The notes below the pieces were generated by a model that saw nothing but the letters and a program-made list of their open reading frames with translations, was not told the origin of the DNA and did not search any database. 64,000 nucleotides of DNA from Helicoverpa zea (taxonomy: Eukaryota > Arthropoda > Insecta > Lepidoptera > Noctuidae): positions 124,001 to 188,000 of the forward strand of contig NC_061464.1 of the NCBI RefSeq assembly GCF_022581195.2, read 5' to 3'. Both the position numbers and the translations under genes were made by a program. Positions within the stretch are counted from its first letter, which is position 1. Each line of letters opens with the position of its first letter. Shown here piece after piece: positions 13,801 through 25,800 of the stretch.

Positions 13801-16800
13801 TGAAATTTCGTAGAAATTTTTTTTTTTTTAAATTGATAAAAATATAAAACTTGTTTTTTTTTTTGGGAAATTATAAGTCTAGCCACAAAATTATTTATTG
13901 GACACATGATTAAACTTCTAATTTTATAACTAAGCAACGAGGAAATGACATAGCCTCTAATAAACTAATTCGTCTTTTTTACAACGCCATCTACTAGAAA
14001 GCTTCAATAAAAGATCATCAATTATTGTAACTTGTCCTTCTTATTTATACATTGTCATCTAATTTACGTACTCGGCGTCATTTTTCCAAAAACGAGCCAA
14101 GAAAAACGAGATCAACGTTGTTCTTGGCTCGTTTTTTTTTGATGGTAGAATTTAATTTGGATTCATTTTATTTAGCATATTCCCATTTATAACCTTCAAT
14201 TAAAAAATATTGTATTAAAAATTGAAGTTAGTGACGAAAACACGCTGCAAAACCGACTCCACGTAGTCTTGTCTGCCCTACCCCTAGAGTGCAATTCAGA
14301 ACCGCGTAGGCGCGGAGGGGCGAGGCGGCCTGCGAGCTGAGGCGCAGGTAGTTTCAACGCTCGCCGCCGCGGCCGAGGCAGGCCGGCTCCGCCGGCCAGT
14401 AAGCCGAAGCTGCGGTGGTGAGCGTGAAAACCATCTGCGACGATAAGCTCGCATGGGACCGCCGGAGCCCCGCAGCGCCGGAGCCGTGACAGAAGCCATG
14501 CTTGCTGCATGTTGCATGCTTACTTCCATGTTGGGTCAATTAATATGGGATGTGTTATATTTTAAACAAAAAACTCAGTACGAATTAAAAAATTAGAAGC
14601 TAAATAAATATTTTTATGATGTCACTTAATAGTATTTAAGAAGTTTACTGTTAGAATGCATGTTACAAATTTAGATGCAAAAAAATAACCATCTTGCTGA
14701 GTTGTATTTAGAGTGGAAGATAACTCGTGGCTAAGATAGTATTGTTAAGATGCTCGACGCTTTATTAATTGTGGCTGACTTAGTAATTTAGAAGGCAACA
14801 TACATTTTTGGTGGCGAATAATGATATTAAAAAGAAGCCTTTTTATTTAGCACCCTTTTTTTGTTACCTTTTTTTAACGACGTCAAAAATATTTTTTTTG
14901 TTACTTTACGTGACAAAATTGTAAATACAAAAGTTGTAGATGTTTTTATTAAGTACAATTTTGCTATTTAACTTATCATTTTTTTACTGTTAAACCATTT
15001 TTCACTATTTTTGAAGGCTTCGTGGTCTATATAGTGTGATGTGGAATTCAAACTAGTGTGTAAGGCTGTGACTCACTCGGCGTCGAGCGGCAGCGCCAGC
15101 ACGGGCTGCAGCAGCAGCGCGTGGTCGGCGGAGGGGTTGCGCGCGCGCACCAGCAGCGGCTGTGCGCCGCCCACCGCCGCCAGCCCCGCGTCCGCGCGCG
15201 CCGCCGCCAGCCGCGGCCACTGCGGCGCCGCCACGCCGCGCGCCGCCAGCGCCACCGCGCGCGACGTGTGCACCAGCAGCGACACGTTGCGCGGCGCCGC
15301 CTGCGCGTACAGCGCGCGCCGCGCCGCCAGCAGCGCGGCGTCGGGCGCCAGCGCCGGCCGGCGCAGCGCGGCGCGGCGCAGCCAGGCGGCGCCGTCGCCG
15401 CGCGCCACGTCCAGCCCCGTGTAGCAGTGCGGCGCGCACAGCCGCTCCGCCGCGTACACCACCGTGCCCACCGCGTGCCGCCCCGCCCACACCTCCGCCT
15501 CCGCGCCCGCCCTGACACCGACACCACTCCTACATTACTACGACTCCTATAACTTGGACTGACATCATCGACATCGTCTGATGATGAGGAGTAGGTACTA
15601 TAAATATGTAATAACAACATTTCTTTGTCGTGTTATGCTAATGACATTCCATGACTGATGATTCCAAAACAATAAAAAATACAGTAAGTTTGTTTTTATT
15701 CAAGATTTTTACTTTATTTTCTACCTGCGTATTTTTCCTTGTAATGTACACATCATCATCCTTCAAGCCTTTTCCCAACTATGTTGGGGTCGGCTTCCAG
15801 TCTAACCGGATTCAGCTGAGTACCAGTGCTTTACCAGAAGCGACTGCCTATCTGACCTCCTCAACCCAGTTACCCGGGTAACCCGAAACCCTTTGGTTAG
15901 ACTGGTGTCAGACTTACTAACTTCTGACTATCCGTAACGACTGTCAAGGATGTTCAATGACAGCAAGGACTTATAGTTTAACGTGCCATCCGAAACACAG
16001 CCAATAGTGTCTAAGATATACTTAGAAAGTACATACAAACTTAGAAAAGTTGCATGGGTACTTGCCTGACCTGGGATCGAACCCGCGCCCTCATACTTGA
16101 GAGGTCGGTTCTTTACTCACTAGGCCACCACTACTTTTTTTTTTCAGTAATTTAAAAGTTAAAAAATTCCCTAACGACAATATCCAAGGGCGCATGGCGA
16201 TAAAATGTACAATTTCAAGGACAACATGTTTACGAAACAAAAAGAACCTAAATAAAACCAAAACTGAGCAATGTGTAAACTTACTCATAAGAGAGCGCAG
16301 GGTCGGTGGGCGGCAGCGCCACGCCGGTGACGCGCATGCGCTGCGCCATGCTGCAGTCCAGCACGAGCGGCGCCCGCGCCCACACGTAGGGCGCCACGCG
16401 CGGCAGCGCCAGCGGCAGCGCGGCCACGCGGCCCGGCGCCGCCTCCAGCGCCAGCGCCGCGCGCGACACCGCCGCGCCGCCCGCGCCCTCCGCGCGCAGC
16501 GCCAGCGAGCCGCGCAGCGCGCCCGCCCGCGCCGGCGCCACCACCGTCAGCAGCGCGCCCAGCGCCCCGCGCGCCGCCACGCAGCGCTGCAACACAGGCG
16601 CGTCACACTCCGCGCGACCACTCCGCGCCGCACCCCGCACACTGGCTACTCACGCAGGCGTGGCCGGGCGGCGGCGCGCGCAGGGGCCCGCAGGGCGCCA
16701 GCGCCAGCGACGCGCCGGGCAGGTCGAGCGCCACGTCGGTGATGCACAGCGGCGCGGGCGCGGGGTTGCGCACGGTGGCCGCCACGCGCCGGGTGGACGA

Positions 16801-19800
16801 CGTGCCCACCAGCCCCAGCCGCAGCTCGCCGTCCTCTGAGTTCGGCCAATCCCATTCCTGAAGCGAAACATTCTCGTTATTTATCAATAAATACTACTTC
16901 CTATCTTACTTATATTATAGATGTGAAAGTTTGTAAGAATGTACGGATGTATGTTTCTTATTCAATCACGCAAAAATGGCTGGACCGATTTGATTGAAAT
17001 TTGGTATGTAGATAAGTAATACCCTGGATCAACATATAGGCTACTTTTTATCAACACACCACGCGGGCGAAGCCGCTGGCGGAAGCTAGTAATTAATAAT
17101 AATAAGCATTCCTCTTTATTTTATTATTATAGCCGTTGACAAATATTCCCATGGGAAACTATCTTTGGTCAGCAGTGTGGGATGTGAGACTCACAATTTG
17201 CAGTTGTCCAGAGTAGACGTACAGCGGCACCTCGTAGTCAGTGACGTTAGAGCGCAGCGACACGTGCGCGCTGAGCTGCGCCGCGGGCGACAGTCCCCCG
17301 CGCAGCCGCACCCGCGCCACCACGCCGCCCGCGCCCGGCGCCAGCGCCAGCGGCGTCAGCGACGTCAGCTCCACCAGGTCGGCGCCCTCGCTGAGCGCCG
17401 CGCCCGTCACCAGCACGGGCGTCGGGAAGTCGTTGTGCACGCGCAGCTCCAGCGTCTCCGCGCGCGCCGCCGTCACGAAGCTGCGGACACAGGCGCGTGA
17501 GCAGGAGCCGCGGGCGCCGCCGGCGACCAGGCGCGGTACTCACTGCAGCGCGGGCGGGTCCAGGCGCAGCGTGCCGGGCAGCAGGCGCACGCTGTAGGGC
17601 AGCGCGGCGCGGCCCAGGCGCAGCCAGCCCGCGCACCACGCGCCCGCCGCACCCGCGCCGCCCGCCGCCGCCGCGCCCCACAGCGCCGCGTCTGCACACC
17701 GGGAGAGCGTTAGAGCGGCTCGGGCGCCAGCGCGCACACAGAGCGGCGACACTCACAGTCGAAGGTGAGGTGCGCGGCGCGGGCGAGCGCCTGGTGCGGC
17801 TCCAGCGAGGCGCGCAGCAGCGTCACGCGCACGCCGTCGGCCGCCGCGCCTGCAACACGCACACGTCAGCGAGCGCACACACACCGGTGTACACACACGA
17901 GGCAGTGAGGAACAAGAGTCACCGTTTCCGTTAGCCATCCCTTTGTCGCTCTGTCCGTTGTGCGTGGGCGCGCGGTCGGCGGGCGGCGGCGGCGGCGTGG
18001 GCGGCGCGGACCCGCAGCGCGGCGCCCACACGCCGCCCGCCAGCGGCGCCGGCGTGCCCGCACTGTTGCCGGCCTCGATGTCGAACTGCAACACGCACGG
18101 GTGTCACGCAGCGGCCGCGCGGCCGGCAGCGGGCGCGGCGGCGGCGGTACGTACCACGTCGGGCGGGTCGAGCGAGCCGCGCGTGCGCAGACGCAGCTGC
18201 AGCGGGCTGAGGTGCTCGCCGGGCGGCACGGAGCGCGCCGTGACGCACACCAGCAGGCCGCCGCCCGTCATGTTGCCCTTGATGCGCACGTAGGCGGTGA
18301 GCGGCGCGGCGGCGGCGCCGGGCGCCAGGCGCAGGCGCACGAGCGGCCGCGAGCTGCGCGCCGGCACGGCCCACAGCTCCCGCGGGGCTCGCGCGCCGCC
18401 GCCCGGCAGCTCCAGCCCCAGCCACGCGCCCGACGAGTACACCTCGCTCACCTGCACACTCACACCTCATCACCACGCCGCACCAACATCACACGAAAAG
18501 AGCGCCGCCTCTTATTATATGGATAAAACATCAATTCTATACAATGTAATGTTCTTGCCTAAATGTTCTTCGATGTGAGTCATAGACGGCGGTACCAGGT
18601 GGAAGAATTATCCGGTACAAATGAGGCACTATAGGTTTAATGAATACGGAAACAGACGCTCGCTCTCACTTGTATGGTGTGGTCGGTGGGGTTGTGCAGC
18701 GTGAGCAGCGGCTCGACGCTGGCGTTGAGCGGCACGCGCACGCCCAGCAGCGGCCACACGCCCCACTGGCTGGCCACGCCCTCCGCCGACACCGGGTACT
18801 TGTGCACGCCCAGCGACGTGTGGATGTAGATGTGCGCCGACACCGGGCCCTCGCGCCGCCCCAGGTACACCACCGTGAACGACGTGTTGGCTTGCGGCGG
18901 CAGCGTCTGCACGCACAATAACTCACCTCACTATTTTATAACAGTATTAAACCTACATTATCGTATTCATTACGTATCATTTTCAATGGCCATAGAAGCT
19001 TGCACATGGTCCTCCTAGGCATAAGATAACATAATATAGCCACATAGGCAAGATAACGTAGCCGGTGCCGATAGTGTTGTAGTCGGCGACGAGGCTAAAT
19101 ATAAACAAGCATGGCATGCATCTGTTTGCGTCGGAGAAAGCGCGCGCCAGCGGGAGATACGCGCGTCGCGTCACACTGTAAACAACGCGCCTCGTAACGT
19201 ACTCGCTACTCGCTGATAATGATAACATCTTATGTAAAATGTGTAACATTGATTATCTTGACATCCGCCTGAGCGTTGAGCGCACTCACGCTCTGGACCA
19301 CCACACACAACTTCTTTAATCGTTTTTGGTTATCAAACAAAGTATCATCATGTCATCATGGAAAAATATTTTTTTGTTTAAATAATATACTTCTACGTCG
19401 CTTTAGAAATCGGTGTCTAGAGGATACTGCTAAGAATTGAGATGCCTTACTTTTCGGGAAATGGATTAAAAATAAAACCAATATAAAATGATCTTGGGAG
19501 GTATTTCACGTTGCCAATAGTCGCAGGAACACTGGTGACTTTATCAGATAGGAGACGTGAGATGTGCAGCTGCTTCAAATGTGAAGCATCCTCAGTGTGC
19601 TCGAAACTTTCCAAAGTTCCGACTCCTTTCAGATTTATGGAAAAAAAATGAGTGTTTTTCAACAATAACTACGAAACGTATGACGACAATGTCCGTCCAT
19701 GTATTACAGTGTGTAAATAAAGTAGCACTTAACATGGATACGTGAAATGTTCTCGGCGCGGGTGAAGTAAACAAGTGCCGCTCGAATGTTTGCTTCATTT

Positions 19801-22800
19801 TACTTATAGTGTGACTCACTGCCAATAAACGGTTTCTACCATTGCTTGGTTTCAGAACTATAAACAAAATGGAAGCGTTCACATCTGTGGTTCCACTGGT
19901 TCTACTGCAACGTAAACTTTGGAGCTGGCTTCTCTCGACCGACTCACTGTTGAGGGTTTTACCTACACAATTATCGAGCGCCTGCACTGACTGAGCCTGC
20001 TCAGTAGCAGCACAGAGGCATTCAGCGGTGTGTAACCTGGTGACCTTAAGCCCGGCGGCGCTCGGAGCTTCGCGTCCTACGTGATGTATGTCAGATAACA
20101 AACCACAATGTCGGCGTTCTATTTCATTATGCGATGCTTCCATACTATTTATATAACAGTGTCACAATTACTTAACTTACCTACTTATTTCTTTTATTTC
20201 AATGACTTTGACTTTGTCTCAATTAAATGTGCGTTCACACAGAAAGTCCGGAAAACGGGACGTTTGTATGTATAAAGGATGATGGGTAAAATTGGCCGGT
20301 ATATCCAATAAAAACGATTCGCATATCAAATGATAGCTTATACCCTAAGCTTCATTTTTTATTATGGGCAAAACATTGTAAACCACCGGAGAACGAAGAT
20401 ATGACACTTGATAGCATAGGACAGCCTAAGGACTTGAACCACTTCATTTTGTATGGGAGGGATGTTTAAGTGCATTATATTATTGTCAATAATTGTCAGA
20501 ACGAGTCGCAGAAGGTGTCTGTGCCCATATTTTTCAAGTTTATTGAAAAAAAAAGATTATTTAGCATTTAGTATTTACAACGTATGGTGTACGTATTCCG
20601 CCGTTCTGGTGAGTCTAACCGGCATAACCAATGAAAACCATTTGCATATCAAATGATAGCTCATATCCTAAGCTTCATTTTTAGGGTTCCGTAGCCAAAA
20701 TGGCAAAAACGGAACCCTTATAGTTTCGTCATGTCCGTCTGTCCGTCTGTCCGTCTGTCACAGCCGATTTACTCGGAAACTATAAGTACTACAGTGATGA
20801 AATTTGATGGGAATATGTGTTGTATGAACCGCTACAAAAATATGACACTAAATAGTAAAAAAAAGAATTGGGGGTGGGGCCCCCCATACATGTAACTGAG
20901 GGATGAAATTTTTTTTTTCGATGTACATACCCGTGTGGGGTATCAATGGAAAGGTCTTTTAAAATGATATAAAGTTTTCTAAAAAACATTTTTCTTAAAG
21001 TGAACGGTTTTTGAGATATCAGCTCTCAAAGTCGTAAAAAGTATGTCCCCCCCCCTCTATTTTTATAACTACGGGGTATAAAATTCTAAAAAAAATAGAG
21101 GTGATGCATGCTAATTAACTCTTTCAACGATTTTTGGTTTGATCAAAGTATCTCTTATAGTTTTTGAGATAGGTTGATTTAACTGTAATTTACGGAACCC
21201 TTCGTGCACGAGTCCGACTCGCACTTGGCCGGTTTTGTTTATTATGGGCAAAACATTATGAACCACCGGAGAACGAAGATATGACACTTGGTAGCGTGGC
21301 ACAGCGTATGGACTTGAAACACTTCATTTTGTATGGGAGAGATGTTTAAGTGCCATTATTATTGCCAATATCAGTCAGGACTAGGGCATGCAATACCGGT
21401 TAACCGGTTTCGTTTTTACCGGTAAATCGCCCATTTTTGCGGGTTTTAAATTACCGGTAAAAATAATATGAAACCGGTAATTTACCGGTTTTTACGTTTT
21501 TCTGATAAAATATAGCAATTGTTCATTTAACGTCAAATCTTTGTTTTGTAGCCTGAATATAATGTAATGTTGCATATAACATACATTACGTATTGTACGT
21601 TATACATTACGTATTGTAAGAGTGTTATAGTTGCTGTTTTTTAGAAAAGTAAACTTGTGTGTCCTTAACTATCTCTAGGTTAGATACAAATCTTTCTCAT
21701 CTTAATTTATAAAATCTAAACAAATTGTATTCATTCAGTTATTCTGTTTTTCCTCATAGCTGTCAGCTCATACTAGGTACAAATGTAGCTAATGCTTATT
21801 TTACCTACTCTATGACCTTACTGAGCAAGGGCTTTTACTTCACCACCATGCGGACTGCTCTGAGGTGGAGCACACAGTCCAGGTGTGCACTGCCTGGGAA
21901 GGGTACCGCCGTGTTGTCGTCGAGGCAATAGGCAGCGGCGACCTTTCGCGTCCTTCCCTGGTTCAAGCCATGGTCCGGAGCTAGACGGAATGGGAAGCCG
22001 TCGCCCCTTCTGCGAAGCAGTCATGCTCGAGAAGGAGACGGCGGAGCGACTGCGAGTAGCACCTCTCATCCCAGCCGCTGTAGTGGACCAGGAAGACACC
22101 ACGGGCGCCAAGGGTCGAGAGACGACTCCCGGCCACCGTAGGCGTCGGTCTGTGGGCGGTGAGTTCGAGTGGCTCATCGTTCCACCGTCTGCATAGACAA
22201 CAGACCCGTGTCAGCGGCGCGCGTTGTTCCACGGGCTCCTCAGGGAGATGTCAGCAAACCCAGTGGGGCCCAGCAGGGCCAAGGCCTGCCGGGGCCGCGG
22301 GATTGTTCGAAAGAGTTACCGCTACCCTGGTCCATAAAACGCCTACTAAAAAACATGGGTATTAGACAGAAAGAGTCTGTCATTTGATGATTTACCATAA
22401 AAAAGGGCTTTCCCTTCAATGAAAAACATATTTTTTACGGTAATTCTTAGCGTTTATCCCGTCTTGTGACGGGGTCGGCTTTCCGTATCTTCCTTCTTCC
22501 ACTTCGCTCTATCCTCCTGAATAGACATCTTCCTCTTCGAGTTCGCAGATTTTCATGTCATTACGACACTCAACCACCACGGTTTCGGCCTGCCTTTGCG
22601 CCTTTGACCGGGTATATTGAGATTGAGTATCACATTCACACTGCCGGTGTCCTCAGGTGTCACTCCTTTTTAATGTCCGTACCATCGCAGCCGTTTCTCT
22701 TGCATTTTGTCGGCGACATCGCGTACGGATGGTACTGACATGTTTTTTGTTACGGCCCACGACACAAAAAAACGTTTACCACCTTATACTTTGCATATTT

Positions 22801-25800
22801 ATTTAGTTTTTGCTTTAAGACTACCCAATCTTATTGTTATAATATCACATTTTAAAAAAATTACAAAAATTACCGTTTTACCGGTTTACCGGTAAAAATA
22901 TTTTTATTACCGAATTTTTACCGGTAATTTTTGTTTTACCGAATTTGCATGCCCTAGTCAGGACGTATCACAGAAGGTGCATGTGTCCATATTAAAAAAA
23001 AATACAGGTAGCATTCACAACATAAGGTGTACGTATTCCGCCGTTTCAGTGAGTCTGACCGGCATAACCAATAATATCCATTTGCACATCAAATGATAGC
23101 TTATACCCTAAACTTCAATTTTTGTTATGGGTGGAACATTGTTAACCACTGGGGAAGGAATATATCAGTCCTGTAAGCCTACGACTGCCTATGGAATTAA
23201 ACCACTTTGGCACGTATGGTATATAAAGAAAACCTACCTATCTTCTTATTATAAATAACGTAGCTTTTCCAGCACTGAAAGATTTTTCAAATCAGTTCAG
23301 TCAAGTTCGTAGCCCATTTCATGCAAATACTTGTCGTGAGTACTTGCACAGGCATCATCTAATGGCCAGGATAATACATCTTGCTTTGAAATATAATCCT
23401 ATGGAATTGGAGGTGCGCTGGCATCAATCTATCATCACCAATGACTGTCAACTGTCCTGGCTAACAAGCCTGATGTGCCATATGATGAGAACTCTGTGAA
23501 AGCTGATAAACAACTTAAATAACTTTAGTCTAAGAATACTGATTAAACCCCTCATTTATCTTTGCGGACCTGACCACCCGTGCGGTTTTTTTAATATATT
23601 ATTATATTCAAAGATAGAGTGATTGAAGAGGTAGGTTTGTATGTGTAATAACATCCGTTAAATAGTGAGTAAATACTGTTTTCCCGTGCGAAGCTGGGGT
23701 GGGTCGCTACTTTTCTAATAACTCGACAACCCAAGGCCGACTATCCTGGTGCCGCAGAACGAGGAAATGCTATCTCCAATAATGGAAATAGTATACGGTG
23801 GTAGAAGTAAAAGTTTTTATGTTTTGTTTTGCTATTAAAACAATTATGCCTAGTTAAGACCGATTTTTATTGATAATCTACCCTAGGCTTATTTAAAAAA
23901 GTGATAAGTTGACGAAAATACATCATACAATGAATTTTTCTAGTATGGATTTTATTTTAAACAAAAAAAAAATCGGTGCAAAAAGTATAACTCTTTTGTG
24001 CCCGACTGTACTTATTTCCGGTAGATTCTTGACATGAACCGTTTTATTTCAGTAACTATAGGGTATAAGCAATAATATAATATACATTAGAACTTTATTG
24101 GTTATCAGGCCAGGGTTCATACAAAATTGCCCATCATCCTTTGCACATACATATTGAATTCATCTAGTTGCTAGGTTTTACCCTTTTGTGGGCCTGAGAA
24201 AAAATGGGCTCATGCATATGAGAAAAGCAAAGAAAAAGAAGGGCCTGACTGATCGGTGGATACTGGATCTAGGATACAGTCGTGTCCATGCCTTACGGTC
24301 GTACATCATACTCCAATGTCGAATAAAGCCGTAGCAGGTGATGATGACTGTTCTGTTCGGGTAATTTCAGTTTTCTCCGACAAATATATTGTACAGCTAA
24401 CATGTCCAGTGTCGTTCAGTATGTATCCCACATACTACTACGTCGCGAGTGCCTCCTTATACTAGACTAGAGGATTGGCGACAACTCCGCTGCAGTACTT
24501 ACAAGTTTGCGACTCGGGATGTGATGAAATAAGAGGTGTTGTACCTTAGAGTCGAAGAAGGAGGCGTGGAAGTCCGGCGTGGTGCCGGCGACGGAGGCGA
24601 GGTGCATGGTGGTGTTGGCGGTGTTGGTGAGCGTGACGGTGAGCGCGTGCGCGGCCGCCAGCGCGGCGCGCCCGAAGTGCAGCGCGGGCGGCGACAGCTG
24701 CAGCGCGCCCGCCGCCACCGCGCCCGGCCCGCCCCATTCCTGCGCACCACAACCACTCTTAACATGTAAACGAAACTCTATTCCAGACAATTGTTTGTGA
24801 CCAACGTATTTAATTGTTAGTCATTCCGTTGTTGGTACAGCACAAGTAAAAACATTATACACAACTGCTCGCGTGTTCTACTTTACATCTAGCAACTGAC
24901 CTCTCTTACAATATCCTATAAACTACAGATTCTATTACTGTTTAATTGATTGAAATAATTCCATAGGTAGGGTGGTGATAAATAATTAGTAGGTACTAGT
25001 TTGTTTGATTTAAACATCATCATTATCATCTGGACTAATCCCAGACCTATTTGATTCTACTATTTCATTCCGTTCTGTGACTGAGTACAGTGTGGACGTG
25101 CTAACCGTTTACTTAAGGTGTTAATTTGTGATTGGCTGTTTAAGTTAAAATCCATTTCTCGTTTACTCTTGAAGAGTTTGTTAGGACTGGTCCCGCCCAG
25201 TGGGCTGTCCAAGAAAGAAACAGATAGCTTTTGTGCGCTGCAACCTCAACTGCTTCCCACCCGGATTCGAACCGAGGACGCCTGGATTCGCGGTAAGCGA
25301 CCCCACCACGCGCGCCACCGAGGTGAGTCACAGCGCATCGAAATTGACTACTGTGTTGCGCGCTCTGCTACGTCACTGCACCGCTCGCTGTTGCTTAATC
25401 GTAACGCATACAGAAAAGTTAATAGCTCTCGCAACTTATTGCTTATTGCTATATAGAGATTTAAAAGAACTTACGATAATGTTCAATCCGAAAAGAACGC
25501 CACCTAAAGCTGTACTGCGATCGGAGCAATCGACTTCAGAGCCGGACTTAGCAAAAATATCTAAAACACCATCGGAATATGAGGTGACTGGTGCGAATCG
25601 TAAACGTAAGCAGCCGGAGTGCGAACACGCTGAACAAATAGCTACTATGGATGCAAATCTGACGAAAACTCTAAGAGAATGGAAGGCCAGTTTAGATGCT
25701 AACTTATTAGTTATTAATGACAATATAAAAAGTATAAGGGGCGACTTAGAGACGTACATGAATGAAATAAAGAAAGAAATGGACTGTCTTCGCTCTGAAA

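Larger units (their letters stand above)
8715..15076 (-). other. TMEM131 intron 12: mobile-element cluster
   Basis: The intron contains an RTE LINE 3' end (9391-9884), a MITE with long inverted repeats (10556-10967), a coding DNA transposon (about 11137-13250) and an unclassified GC-rich repeat (14220-14530). A 13-bp-arm hairpin lies at about 14095-14140. No gene or known repeat was recognised in 8715-9370, 9904-10552, 13255-14090 or 14540-15040. Confidence 0.6.
18907..24544 (-). other. TMEM131 intron 3: composite repeats
   Basis: The intron contains an inverted-repeat pair at about 20265-20330 and 24060-24155 that brackets a 3.9-kb block. Inside are a family of related segments (about 20277, 20613, 21233 and 23050), a common lepidopteran repeat (20683-21235) and a hAT element (21382-22956). 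No gene was recognised in 18925-20260, 23230-24040 or 24160-24540. Confidence 0.55.

Noticed and set aside
15041..15620. Several 110-190 codon ORFs over TMEM131 exon 12 on both strands
   Set aside because: Shadows of the GC-rich exon 15511-15077; they contain Arg/Ala runs and do not respect splice sites.
16050..16136. tRNA-like sequence
   Set aside because: It has A and B box motifs, but they belong to the SINE head; no complete cloverleaf and the body continues into the SINE.
19592..20143. 183-codon minus-strand ORF in TMEM131 intron 3
   Set aside because: No recognised domain, no splice or promoter support, and it is embedded in intronic repeat-rich DNA. It is longer than most chance ORFs, so it was noted, but the evidence is too thin for a gene.
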